From Curvularia sp. ZM96 (lineage: Eukaryota; Ascomycota; Dothideomycetes; Pleosporales; Pleosporaceae): a DNA stretch of 64,000 bases. Numbering within the stretch: the first letter of the stretch is position 1; each line of letters starts with the position of its first letter. The position numbers and the translations under genes were made by a program. Below are positions 46,559 through 58,200 of this stretch, one piece after another. The DNA is taken from assembly GCA_022457065.1 (NCBI GenBank), contig JAJGBQ010000003.1, forward strand, positions 5,010,820 to 5,074,819, given 5' to 3'. The notes under the pieces are model-generated. The model saw only the letters and a list, made by a program, of their open reading frames with translations. It was not told the DNA's origin and did no database searches.

Positions 46559-48413
46559 ACGTGTTCCACGGGCGAGCGCCGCACACGGGCGAGCGCCGCA
46601 CCCCACCAAACTTGCACAACTCTATAAGTGTGTAGCTCCACCACATATAGATAATTTTAATAGATATTAAGATAGTAGATTAGTTACTATCTAGAGTATC
46701 TTTCTTACATGTACGCGAGTTATGGCCAGTCTCTTTACACTTGCTACAGCGCGTTAGAGCCCGGCGACTAATACCTGATCGCTCCCCACCCTGACGCTCC
46801 TCACAAGCAATCTGCTCATCAGCCTCGCGTTGAGCGAGTATATCCTCTCCAGCTCCCTTTGTAAGGACTCCGTGCTTCTGTATCCGCTTCTTCTTACGCC
46901 GTCTACGCTCTGATACTACTGTATTAGCTCTTTCAAGGCTGGCGATCCGATCGCGCATTAGCTCAGCCGAGAGCATTATAACCTTAGCGCCCTTCTTAAG
47001 CTGGTCAATCGCCGCGATGATTGAAGCTGGCGACGAGCCCTGATGCCGCTGAACGCGATCACGTATCAGTGTTGATTGAGCTTCAAGCTCGCGTACGTTG
47101 CTTGGTGTACGAGCCTGCCAGAGAGCTTCTGCTAGAATAGCTGGCGGAGTAGGCGTACGCAGCTGTACATCAAGCTTTGAAAGAACAGCGTCTTGTTGAA
47201 GAGGAACAAGGCCTGCGCCTCGAAAAGCTGAGCAGATATTGGCTGACGTAAAGGATTGATCAAAGGCTGCCTTAAACGCTGGCAGAAACTCGAGCTTAGT
47301 GATATGGTTGATATGGTTGCGTATTAGGCTCTCTACCTCACGGCTATACGCGCGCTTTAATGGCGAGAAGCAGCCTACGTCAAGAGGCTGAAGTAGGTGA
47401 GACGAGTGAGGCGGCATACAGAGCGTGTAGATATTGTTCTCCTTACAGAGCTCCTGAAACGCAAGAGAGTTGTGACTCTCATGGCCGTCAAGAATAAGCA
47501 GGCGACGTGCTCCAACTACCTTACCATCTGTATGCTTGATAAAGTGCTTCAGCCACTCAACTCCTAGCTCATTAGTCGTCCAGCCATTATCGCTAACTGC
47601 AATCGCCCAGTCGCGTGGGATCTCTGCCTCCTCGTACCAGGCAGATAGGTGATGCTGGCCAGTAAAGATAAGAAACGGCGGGATAGCCCAACCAGCTGCG
47701 TTGATCCCAGCGATAAACGTCACCCACTCTCGGCCACCTGGCTGAATAGTCTTTGGCCGGCCTCTTCTCTCTGATGCTGTAACGACAAGCTGAGTGGTGA
47801 TCTTGCCCATTGAGAAGCCAGCTTCGTCAAAGTTGTAGACGTCCTCGTCACAGATGCCGTACTTGGCCTTAGTCTGCTCTACAAGCTTAAACCAACTCTT
47901 GATCAAGACTGGATCTTCACACAGAGCTCTTTGCCTATCGTATGTCCGATTAAAACGCGTCGTAAGACTGTCTGTACGTTTGACGAAGGTAGACGGCCAG
48001 TTAACTCCAACGCGTCCTCCACCACGCGCAGCCAACAGCCTATCGGCCATATCGCGCACGGCTGCATACGTAGGCGCGAATCCACGCTGATCTAGATTAA
48101 GTATGTGGCTCACAATCACCTCTTCTTCTAGCTGGGTCAGTTTCTTTGAGTTGGGTTGGCAATCGCGTCGCGCAGGGACACCAGCGCGTCGGCGGCGGAT
48201 CGTTCGTTCAGACACGCTATAGATAGCAGCAGCACTCCGATTGCTTAGAATTTGGTTAGAATTAATTGAGGAGATAGCAAGCTGGATATCTGATTCATTT
48301 GAAGCTAATACAGTAGCGCTGCGTTGAGCCATTGTATGATAAGATAGGAGAGGTGTGCAAGTTTGGTGGGGTGCGGCGCTCGCCCGTGTGCGGCGCTCGC
48401 CCGTGGAACACGT
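46559..48413 (-). mobile_element. Pogo/Fot1-like transposon pogo-2, complete and apparently intact
   Basis: 1,855 bp flanked by TA (46557-46558 and 48414-48415). The 60-bp terminal inverted repeats (46559-46618 and 48354-48413) are identical; each holds a tandem pair of the 17-bp block CACGGGCGAGCGCCGCA. It has normal GC content, unlike the RIP-mutated gypsy-2 around it. Confidence 0.95.
46680..48332 (-). CDS. Pogo-2 transposase (DDE_1 superfamily), full length
   Basis: An uninterrupted 550-aa ORF. The N terminus (residues ~10-55) holds a psq-like helix-turn-helix (LSNRSAAAIYSVSERTIRRRR). A CENPB-type second DNA-binding region follows (~65-135, including GFAPTYAAVRDMADRLL). The catalytic DDE core has YNFDEAGFSMG (D169), ILDGHESHNS (D282) and LLQPLDVGCFSPL (D318). 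A Lys/Arg-rich nuclear signal (RRRRKKKR) and a C-terminal CCHC zinc knuckle (CSKCKETGHNSRTC) complete it. A longer frame starts in the terminal repeat at 48425 but the ATG at 48332 matches the start of the pogo-1 gene. All catalytic residues, both ends and the target duplication are present, so it may be mobile. Confidence 0.95.
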   Translation of the reverse strand: MAQRSATVLASNESDIQLAISSINSNQILSNRSAAAIYSVSERTIRRRRAGVPARRDCQPNSKKLTQLEEEVIVSHILNLDQRGFAPTYAAVRDMADRLLAARGGGRVGVNWPSTFVKRTDSLTTRFNRTYDRQRALCEDPVLIKSWFKLVEQTKAKYGICDEDVYNFDEAGFSMGKITTQLVVTASERRGRPKTIQPGGREWVTFIAGINAAGWAIPPFLIFTGQHHLSAWYEEAEIPRDWAIAVSDNGWTTNELGVEWLKHFIKHTDGKVVGARRLLILDGHESHNSLAFQELCKENNIYTLCMPPHSSHLLQPLDVGCFSPLKRAYSREVESLIRNHINHITKLEFLPAFKAAFDQSFTSANICSAFRGAGLVPLQQDAVLSKLDVQLRTPTPPAILAEALWQARTPSNVRELEAQSTLIRDRVQRHQGSSPASIIAAIDQLKKGAKVIMLSAELMRDRIASLERANTVVSERRRRKKKRIQKHGVLTKGAGEDILAQREADEQIACEERQGGERSGISRRALTRCSKCKETGHNSRTCKKDTLDSN

Positions 48414-50667
48414 TAGACTATACAAGTATATAGTTATACTATTTAGACTAATAAATGCGCTAGTAACCTTTTAATTAGTTATTAATAACGCTCTCTACGA
48501 ATATCTTAGAATCTTTACTATAGCCTACCTAGACGATATACTAGTATACTCTAGAGAGACTCTTAAAGAATATATTAAATATATTAAGAAAGTACTTAGG
48601 AAGCTTAAGAAATACAAGCTATACCTATAGCTAGGAAAATGCGAATTCTACGTTAAAGAAATAGAATTCCTAGGCTTTATTATCTTAACTAAAGGAGTTA
48701 AAATAAACCTAAAGAAAATAGCAACTATATAGGAATAGCTAAAATCTAAAATAGTTAAAGACGTGTAATTCTTTCTAGGATTCGCTAATTATTATTAGAA
48801 GTTTATTAAAGATTATTTAAAAATTACTATACTACTCTCTAAGATTACGAAGAAAGAAGTAGGATTCTAGTAGAATGAGGAATATTAAGAGGCGTTTAAT
48901 TAGATTAAATAGATTTTCTTTAAAGTACTTATACTAGAGATATACGATCTAAGACGAAGGACGCGAGTTAAGACTAACGCGTTAGACTATATACTTAGAG
49001 CTATACTATTATAGTAGTATCTAGACGATAAATAGAGACTAGTGTTCTACTATTTATAGAAGTTCTTAGAAGTAGAACTTAACTACGATATTCACGATAA
49101 GGAGCTACTTAGAGTAGTTAATATCTTTAAATAATAGAAAGTATACCTATTTAGACTTCTAGATATAATTAAGATTTTTACTAATTACTAGAACCTAGTA
49201 AGTTTTATAACAACTAAGAAACTTAACTAAAGATAAGTCTAATAGGCTAAGATATTAGCCTAGTTCGACTTTAAGATAATATATTAAGTAGAATTGCTTA
49301 ATAGAGTAGTAGACGCCCTAAGCTAAAGATCTAACCTACGCGATAAAGATTACTAAGAACCGCACGATATAGTACTTAAGAAGATGCCTAACGGCAGCTT
49401 AAAGTATAACTAACTAGAACTAGCTAGAGTAGCTAAGATAGCCGTGTTAACGAATACTCTATAGTAATAATAGTAGTAGAAAGTAGCTAAGTAGAAGCTA
49501 GATACTAATAACTCTAAGTAGAAGATACTACTATAGAATAATAAAAAGTACTATTATATAATTTAGAAGAACTAAATATATATACTTCTATATATAAGGA
49601 CGGACCTTATACGAAACCTATATAAGTCTCTAGTGTATAAGCACGTAAGAGTTAAAGAAATAGTTAGGCGACTAATAAGAGTGTTTATAATACTACGCTT
49701 ATAAGCGGAGATGTAGAAGATTCTAGATAACTATTTAGTATATTACTAAAATAAGTCTAAGAGATATAAGCCCTATAGCCTATTATAATTCTTACTACTA
49801 CTAATATAACTATAGAGTAGCGTAATAATAGACTTTATAGTAAAGCTCCTAAAGTTACTAGAACTAGAATTAGCTTAACTTTGTAATACTATTCTAGTAA
49901 TTATATACTAATTAACTAAAGAAGTAAAGTTCGTGCCTATAGAAGAAACTATTATAGTAGAAGAATACGCGTACGAAGTTTTAAAGATACTAATATTAGA
50001 GTATAATATACCTAAAGAATTTATAATAGATAGAGATAAGCTATTTATATTAAAGTATTAGTTAACGTTCTTAGTAAAGATAGGAGTTAAGAAGCAGCTA
50101 TTAACTAGCTTCTACCTAGAAACTAATAAACAAATAGAACGAACAAACTAGACGCTAGAATAATACTTGCGAATATATGCTAATAAGCTATAAGATAACT
50201 AGATTAAACTCTTACTAATAGTATAATTAGCCTATAATAGTATAAGATTAGCGACTACGAAGTACTCGCTATACTATGCTAATTATAGGTATAAGCTAGT
50301 TGCTTATTAAGACCTAGCCAATATAAGGCGCGTCTTTAAGTCCGAACCGCGCTGAAACAAGCTTAGCGTTAGGGTTTCGGTCCATATTTAGTCATTTTAT
50401 CACCCCTATCCTCAATCCCCGACGGAACTAAGGTCAGAATCGACCTTAGTTCCCGATTTCTTGGCGAGTTTGCGGACCTTAGTTCTGCAGAATCACGGGG
50501 GGTATAGAACTAAGGTCGGAATAGCGTTTAAAATTAATATAACTTCTATTATAGATGTAGAAAACTCGTATAAATTTAATAAACTACTTTTTATAGCTAT
50601 GCGATAACTATAACGTGAGATATTTAATAAAACGTGATAGAAGATTAGTGTTCGCTGATGTGGCCCG

Positions 50668-50740
50668 TGCTTAGGGTAGGGTAGGGTAGGGTAGGGTTAG
50701 GGCTTAACCCTAAGTTAACCTTAACCCTAGAATTAGGGTT
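50668..50740. repeat. Interstitial telomere-like tract in unit B
   Basis: Five GGGTA/GGGTTA words followed by TTAGGGCTTAACCCTAAG and AACCTTAACCCTAG, an inverted telomere-word junction. Confidence 0.87.
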
Positions 50741-51107
50741 TTAGGTATACTAGGGCAACGTTAGACGACTAGGTTTATGTTAGTAGAGTAACTAAAATAA
50801 ATAGAAATATAAATAACAACTAATTTACTGCTATATAGTAGTAACAGTACTATTTACACTAATATTAGTATTACTTGTGCCATAATTACTTACTATAATA
50901 GATCTATTTAGAGAGATTTTTGTGTATTTACCTACACATTGCATAGCGATATGCAAGAGCCATAAGTAGGGCGTCGTAAAGTCGTAGCTGCGCACTTACT
51001 TAGACACTAAATACTAAAAGCTAACTCCCTATACACGGCGTAGTATAGTAGAAGCCACTAGCTAGGAGCTATAGTTACGGAACTAGGCTGATAGTGTAGA
51101 CGAGGTT

Positions 51108-54100
51108 ATGTTTCTACGCCTAGATACTGCGCCGCTGCCCTATCTGCCCGTGTATATAGACGGCTTAAAGTGCCGCGAGTGTGGATATATCTGCTAGCAC
51201 ATGAAGAAGATATAGGAGCATGGCTAGAACCACCACAGCTAGACTGGCAGCTACACACGCAGTATTGGCCGTCTAGCAGCTATATAGTAGAGGTAGGCAG
51301 TTAGCGTAGTGTGCTAGAAGCTCTATAACACTAGCACGCTAGGCTAGCTGTTTAAAGTCTAGGGCGCTGCACCCGCTAAGCTAGCGGACAGCGACGAGAA
51401 GGAGACATAGCTAAGACGCGCGTTAGCTGCTGCCGCTACACAGATAGACTAGGTAGTAGAGCGTAGAAACCCTAGTAACGTTATTAAAGAAGATAGTAGT
51501 CGGTAGGGATACTAGACATAGCTTAACTAGGCAGGCTAGAAACGGCACTTAAAGGGACTAGACTGACTGTAGCTGCTAGACATAGCGTGGACACCTAGCT
51601 ACTACGAACGGGCACTACAGGACGTGTGCTAGGCTGCTAAGATAGTAATTTAGAGGGCACAGTAGGTATTATACTTAGGTATAGTAGGCATGCTAGCTAT
51701 GATGCACATTAACTGGCGCGAGTATAGGACGACTAGTAACGAAAAGCTATTTAATATAAGCTAGATAGAGCTAATAATAAAGAAATACTATAGCGTATGG
51801 CTCTAGGTGATTGCGTACATCTAGCGAACGTACGAGCTGCCTATAGTCTAGCTAGGTTCTAGCGATGAAGTGTAGGGCAGACGCCTATTATACTGCTTAA
51901 CTAGCGAGCAGAAGGCATGCTTAGAGGAGTTAAAGAATTTGACTAGTTATTACCTAGAAGAGGAGGCAGCTAGCGCAGCGCAGAGTATAGAGCTAGAGGG
52001 CAGCTATAGGGACAGTAATAGCGAGGACGAGCCGCTAGATGCAGAAGACGCTGAGGCGTTATAGGACTAAGTGCTCGCATTTATACTTGCGCTGCTTGAT
52101 TATAAGCTGGCTAGTAGCGAGTATGAGAGCGGCTTAATTAGTAGTATAGCTGTACTAGACGTTAGCGCGGACAAGGCATAGCTAGATCCGCTTATGTATA
52201 CCCCTAAGCAGTTAGCTATAGTTAGCATATCGCGCATGCTAGTGCTGTACTAAGTATATAAAGAGCGTAGTGCGCAGATTGATAAGCTAGTAGCTAGGGG
52301 ATACAGCGAAGAGACGGCTAGTACTATAGTAGCTACTTATTTTAAGCTAGTGTAGAATATATGCTACTAGTTTATAGCACTAACTAACTATAACGGCTAG
52401 CTAACGCCTATAGACGCTATTTTGTGGCTATAGGCATTTAGCTTTAAGATCCGCTATATAACGAATGCTAAGGGCGTGGTAGACTAGATAGGCGACACGT
52501 TATTATATAGCTAGATCTAGTTTAGCATAGTATAGCTACGGACGATAGTGCACGGCATAATTACTAGCACGCGACAGGACATGCTAAAACAACTACTATT
52601 ACTATAGCTAGACAGTGAGGGCGGTGTGGTACCTAAGACGACGCCGTGTCCCGCTATTTACTAGAACAAGCTGGTAGATAATGCGGCTGCGCAGCAGGCT
52701 GGGTGGAGTTTTATAGAAGATGCGCGCAACCGCGAGGCTACTAGTATACAGGACTCTAAGCGCTGGCTGCTAGGACGTATTTAGTAGGAGAAGCGACTGC
52801 GATATGAGTTTGCTAATGCTGCTGCGTCGCGCGTGGCTATGGCGAGAGGTGGTGGGCTAGTGTAGGTGAAGGAGCGTATCTAGGCATACTACAAAGCTAT
52901 GTAAGAAGCCTGCCACGCACTTGCCGTGCTTATGTATATAATAGAAGGTGCGCCGCCGCGTGGTAGTAAGTTGCTCACGATCCGTTTTTAAAATAATACG
53001 TAAGGGAATAGTCGCGGAATTTTTATCGAAGATAGTGTAGTAGTTTTTATTACTACTTACTATAAAAATATTGTCTAGACTAGATAAGGTAAAGTAATCT
53101 ACTACTATATCTTACGCGAAGTAGGGGAACTAGTCGTGTTTTACTTGTAGTTTGCGCGTCCGTTTTGGCAGCGTTTAGTTGTAGTAGCGTGAGGGGAAGA
53201 GGCGGAGGAAGAGGCAGAGAGCGGGTATATGTAGGAGCCACGCCTAGAGCGGCGCTAGCAAGAACTCACACGTGGACGAAAGCGTCGTGTAGACCTATAG
53301 GGCATAAGAGGCGTAGGGAGAGCGAGCAGGGTAAGGACTACTATAGCGTGGCGGGAGGCGTCCGAAGAGGAGGGTGAAGAAGAGAGTAGAGAGGAAGAAG
53401 AAGAGGAGAAGAAGGGAGAGGAGAGATAGGTAGAAGAAGACGAGAGAGAAGAGAGCTGAGTACGGGCTAACAGGCCGCCCGCTATAGAGTAGTGAAATTC
53501 TAACTAACTTAAGCTAAGGATATAAAAGGTGTTGCTGTAGTATATAAGCGTTAAGTTAAATATTATTAGGTAGCGGCATAGATCTAAGGCGATTTAGCGG
53601 CGGTATATCTAGAACTCTAAGACACGCAAGGCGTACTTAAATACTAATAAGGACAATATATTATTAGAAGAAGATAAGGCGTTTAACTTATAGACTAGGT
53701 ATAGTAGTAAGGTGGCTAGCGCGATTTATGGGCGGTCGCTATATAAGGCGGTATTTAGTGTAGAATCTAAGCGGTTTATGTTCCGAGTAGCGAGCAGCGA
53801 GTAGTATAGGTTTTTAGAGCTCCTGTCTGCGCAGGAGAAGAAGCTACGGCTACTATAATAGAGCCCGCTAGCTGTTAAGGCGCGTAGGGAGGCGTTAGAG
53901 GAGGAGTACTAGTGGTAGAAGATAATACGGCTAGTAGACGTGGATAGTGAGCTACAGCGGCTACTAGAATATAACGCATAGTTTCGTAGTGTATAGTAGC
54001 TAGCGATATAGGCGATTATACGGTATAAGAGTCCTATTATAGTAATTATAGAGACTAGGGCTAGTAAGAGCGTGCTATTTATACTACTAGCGTTAGTGTC

Positions 54101-54616
54101 GACTAGGGTTACTATTATAATAGTGCCGCTAGTAGTACTATAGTTTAACATGAAGGCACGGTGCGACGAGCTAGAGATTGTTAGTAGGGAGTGGGATAGC
54201 TAGCGTCCGTATAGGAGTGTGTAGATTATATTTGTGACGCCCAAAGTAGCTATAGGAGAGGCGTTTAGGCATTACATTAACTAAGAGCGGTTAATAGGAC
54301 GGCTAGATTAGATTGTAATTAACGAATATTACTCGATACTAGACTCACTTAAGGGATTCCGTAGCCGGCTGCTAGAACTGCGAGAGCTGCTCCAGGTAGA
54401 GACGTAGATAGTATATTTAACGGCGACGCTAAGGCTAAAGGAGGAGAAGTAGTTTTTAGATATAATAGGGCTGCTAGAGAAGAGCAAGTGCTACTAGTTC
54501 TAGAGGCAGACGACACGCAAGAATATCTAGTATATAGTGTATAAGTACAATATAGAGGAAGAGGAGAAGACAGTAGTAGAATTAGTAGAGAAGCTAAAGA
54601 GAAAATACCTAACCAA
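51108..54616 (+). pseudogene. Telomere-linked helicase B, RIP-dead and 3'-truncated
   Basis: From the ATG at ~51108 a single frame can be followed for most of 3.5 kb, broken by many TAG/TAA. The N terminus has CRECGYIC (zinc-finger-like, as in OrsD-type proteins). The middle has EGAPPRGSKLLTIR, matching the same place in helicase C (SGQPARGSEIVTMR). The C-terminal part shows motor traces: VTIIIVPLVVL (Ia), IVINEYYSI (DECH box mutated), VYLTATLRLKEE (III). It stops soon after, at the unit C junction, before motifs IV-VI. Sequence is clearly different from helicase C, so it belongs to another lineage of telomere-linked helicases. Confidence 0.8.
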
Positions 54617-55269
54617 TATGAGGTGGCGATTTAGGCCTGAATCGTAACGAAATAGGCTTAGCGTTAGGGTTGTATACCGCATTAAGCGATCTGATCACCC
54701 CCGAATCGCGAAATTTGACACCCCCGAATCGCGCTTGAATAGGCTTAGCGTTAGGGCTCACTTAACCCCAAGTGCATTTGGATATGGGCCCCAGAGGATG
54801 TCATAGTATATGCAGTGACTAAGAGAGTCTTTTTTAGTTTCTCTGATAGTAGTGCGAAACTCGCAGCTTCGTATAAACAAGTATACAGGGTAGTTGCTGC
54901 ACATAGGGTTAGGGCTAGGGTTAGGGCTTAACCCCAAGCTAACCCCAAGTTTAGGGCTACGTCGTGGCAGCATATAGAGTTACCAAGAAAGACTTTTCTA
55001 GTCTTCTTAATAGTAGCTAGTATCGCGCAGCTACTATACAGAGTCGCTGTGAGATTTAGATAAGAGCTTGGCCCCAGCAACAGCGTTGCTGGGAGAACCG
55101 GGGTAACGTCTGACAACTGGTTGTATCAGCATAACAACAAACACGCAAATTAGCACTAATGTACTCGCACTACTCTCTTAATAATACTCATTCTAAGTGT
55201 TGAGTTTGTTTGCATATAACTACGTGAATTTTTTATCTACTAAGACTTGGACTATAAATATAAGCGTCT
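54617..55269 (+). repeat. Left end of telomeric unit C
   Basis: Starts CCAATATGAGG like unit B. The block AATAGGCTTAGCGTTAGGG occurs twice (~54650 and ~54730) around a doubled CACCCCCGAATCGCG. A telomere-like tract with TTAGGGCTTAACCCCAAG lies at 54905-54957. Then ~300 bp of spacer leads to the helicase. Confidence 0.8.
54905..54957. repeat. Interstitial telomere-like tract in unit C
   Basis: TAGGGTTAGGGCTAGGGTTAGGG followed by inverted AACCCC words; a shorter relative (TTAGGGCTCACTTAACCCC) sits at ~54745-54770. Confidence 0.85.
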
Positions 55270-58200
55270 TATGGAGCTACCCATCTGGCATAGTCGCGTG
55301 CCCGCATCACAGGCCGCAGAGAGTAGCAACGGCAGCCCGCGCACGCGCAGCACGACGGTCGTCTCGGTAGACAACTGCGACGATATTTTCTGCTTTCTGG
55401 CTGACTTTGGTGTGCTAGTTTGCAAGCAGCACTGCAGCGGCGTGGTAAATCTAGACAGACATCTGTTAGAGCAGCACAAAACACCCGTGAACGTGCGAGA
55501 AGAGATTATACAGCACTTTGCGCACTATGAGAGAAAAGATCCAAAGAACATTGATCTTCCCGAGCAGCCGGCTGAGCCAGTTGAAGAGCTAGGGACGCCG
55601 CTGGATGGATTTAGCTGCAAGAGCTGCGAATTTCTCACTATCAACATTAATATCTTGCGCATGCATCTGAAAAAATCACCAGCAAGCATGGAAGGGAGAG
55701 AAAAGTGCGCTCTTTGATTCTGTCAAAGTTCAGACGTTTTTCAGAAGTGGTGGGCTGCAGAAATATTTTTGGTTGATTTGGGTGTTGGGGAAAATGGAGA
55801 AAAATTAGATCAAAATCAGGTTGTTCAACAACAACTCAACGCATGGCAGAAGGTGCGAAAAGAGCTAGAAGAGGACATGCAAGTTATGGCAGAGACTGCA
55901 AAGATTGATAAAACAGGCTGGTTTAAGAGGACTGGGTGGTTGACGTTTCTGGAGGGCCGAAATCTCGCTCATCTAGGCTATCAAGCCCGCTTGCCCGACC
56001 GCAACGAAGCAAAGCTGCAGCAGGCTGCAAAGTTGACAGAAGAATTGATTGAGAGATCTGTTCGTGGCTTGGCAACACTGCCGCAGGAGACGCGGCGCTG
56101 GCTTCGCAGTGCGCAGCAGACTGTTGTTGATCAGCGGCCGCTGGCCCGACTGCAGAACCCCGAGAGTCAGGCAGTGTACGCTAGCTATATAGTCCGATTT
56201 GTCTGCTTTTATCTTCGCATTGTTGCCGATGAAGAGAGTCGGATCGATCAATATCTGGCACAGAGTGATGGAGCTGTTGAGGTAGACAGTGCAAGCGATG
56301 GGGGTACTAGCATGGAGAGCGAGTACAACGACAGCGACATGGAGGGCACGGTTGACAGCAACAATGACGTGGTAGTAGTGCAGAGACAGCCGCGCAGAGC
56401 TGTGCCCGCTGACAAGATGAAGGATGCCCGTGAGCTGTTCAAGTGGAAGGATGATCAGAAGGCGCTGGCTATACAGCTGTGGCTTTCGCTAGGCGACAGC
56501 AACACAGCTGCGCAGATGGAGGCGCTGCTCGACTCGCTGGCTTCGTTTCTTCTCACAGGCTATGGCACAGATGAGTTTTCGAGTGGGTTGGTGCAGTATC
56601 TGGCTGTGCTAGGCATAGACACACGGACAAACCGCTTGCGCACGGCAAAGAATTTCTCGTACATGCTCGCTGGGGTTATCTACTGCGTTCGTGTACTAGC
56701 AGTCGAAAAGATATTGCCCACAGCTGAGCGCGAGGATCAGACTGAAGAGGACCGGGAGCAGTTCTTAGATGTGCGCAAGAAGTATCTGGCAGACGGCTCA
56801 TTCAGCCCGATGAGTGCTATGATCAGTCTACTTGCGTATGGCAAGCATGCAGCGCTGAATGAAGGCAATGCTGGCAACGCGTACTGGTCGCCCGACAAGA
56901 AGATCTTTTATCTTAGCGGCCGGCCGATTGTGATTGAGCGTTTCCGCATCATGGCTCAGAGCATGGAAGCTGAGCTAGAAGACAAGTTTTGGCAGCTGTG
57001 CTGGGTGGATAATACTGCTGAACGGTTTTTCATTGATCTTGCAAAGATTCAAGACGACATTACATTCACAACCCGGGGCAAGTCGTTTGTCACGACTCCC
57101 GGCAACCGTCTGTTAGATGGGCTGGCGTGGATGCTAACAAGAGCACGGAGCACAGTGGGCGGTATGCGACTGCAGACTTCTGACGGCCGGTGGAAAAGCA
57201 AAAAGGTGCGGGCGTATCTGCGGCAGATGGACCGCTTCTTGGAGCTGATGCTAGGCTGTGTACACATTGTGTCTGGACAGCCGGCGCGAGGTTCTGAGAT
57301 TGTGACGATGCGGCACCGCAACGGGCTGCTGCAGGACCGCAACGTCTTTGTCATGGATGGTGCTGTGATGACTGTTGTGCGCTATCACAAGTCACAATCT
57401 CAATGGGACAAGCCGAAGGTAGTGCCGCGCTTTTTGCCGCCGCGGCTAGGGCAGATTATGGCGCTGTACTTGAGCTACTTGCAGCCGTTCCGAGAATTTC
57501 TGCTGGTGAGCGTGCTGGGAGGTGGCTTAGACGACTACGTGTGGAGTAATGAGCAGGGGGCATGGAATACGGATCGACTGACGAGGGTGCTAAGACGCGA
57601 GACAGGCAAACGGCTGGGTGTAGAGCTGCACACGCTAGACTACCGTCATACGGCTGTGGGGATTGGGCGAGTCATGGTAGGGGAGTCGTTTGGCAAGGGG
57701 TATCAGGACGAGATTGGCGAGATTGATGAAGCCGAGGTGGATGAAGACGAGGAAGACTTGATTGAGCTGCAGAACGCACGATCGACGGTCATGGGCGTGG
57801 GCAACTACAGCGTCTCGATTGACATTGTCAAGCATCTCAGCACGCGGTCGATTGACGCGTTCCGGGCGCTGAGTACTGCTTGGCACCGCTTTTTAGGCGT
57901 AGATGGACAGGCTGAAGCAGCCGAGGAGGGCAGGAGAAGGCGGAAAAGGCGGATGCGAGAGAGTATCTCAGGGTTGCCGATACTCCCGAAAGAGAAGGCC
58001 GTTCAGGTGGAAGACGCGCGAGCTGCCGCTGTACAGAGGGCACTGCAGCAGGTGCTGGGGAAGCAGGATGTTGGGTTCCGTTCAATGGAACAGGAGCAGG
58101 CTTTGTACGCCGTGTTGGATAAGCAGACGCCGCTGGTGGTAGTGCTTCTAACAGGAGGGGGCAAGAGCTTGCTGTTCACGCTGCCGGCATGCATTGAGGA

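Larger units (their letters stand above)
40934..50316 (+). mobile_element. Ty3/gypsy retrotransposon gypsy-2, 3'-truncated, split by two nested pogo elements
   Basis: The 5' LTR (40934-41413, TGTTACAAGTAACA start) is a diverged inverse copy of the gypsy-1 LTR. Gag starts near 41542, and pol runs rightward, interrupted at TA 44579-44580 and at TA 46557-46558 by two insertions, then continues from 48416 through the reverse transcriptase box YLDDILVYS (~48527) and the integrase. Sequence shared with gypsy-1 stops at ~50316 in the integrase, so the 3' end and 3' LTR are absent. It is RIP-mutated throughout. The remaining length without inserts is ~5.7 kb. Confidence 0.9.
41542..50316 (+). pseudogene. 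gag-pol of gypsy-2 in three pieces, inactivated
   Basis: Pieces 41542-44578, 46445-46556 and 48416-50316 are collinear with gypsy-1 gag-pol. The zinc knuckle at ~42442-42486 has Tyr in place of two Cys and the protease again reads DSR. The YLDD box at ~48527-48538 is preserved, but stops surround it. Ends abruptly in the integrase. Confidence 0.87.
50317..54616 (+). repeat. Telomeric unit B (truncated at its right)
   Basis: Begins at the gypsy-2 breakpoint with GCCAATATAAGG, then GCTTAGCGTTAGGGTT, the GAACTAAGGTC motif cluster, an AT-rich spacer and a telomere-like tract, then a helicase pseudogene. It ends where the equivalent left-end sequence of unit C begins. RIP-mutated almost throughout. 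Confidence 0.75.

Noticed and set aside
53165..54151. ORFs at 53165-53377 (+) and 53909-54151 (-)
   Set aside because: Frame shadows within the RIP-dead helicase B.
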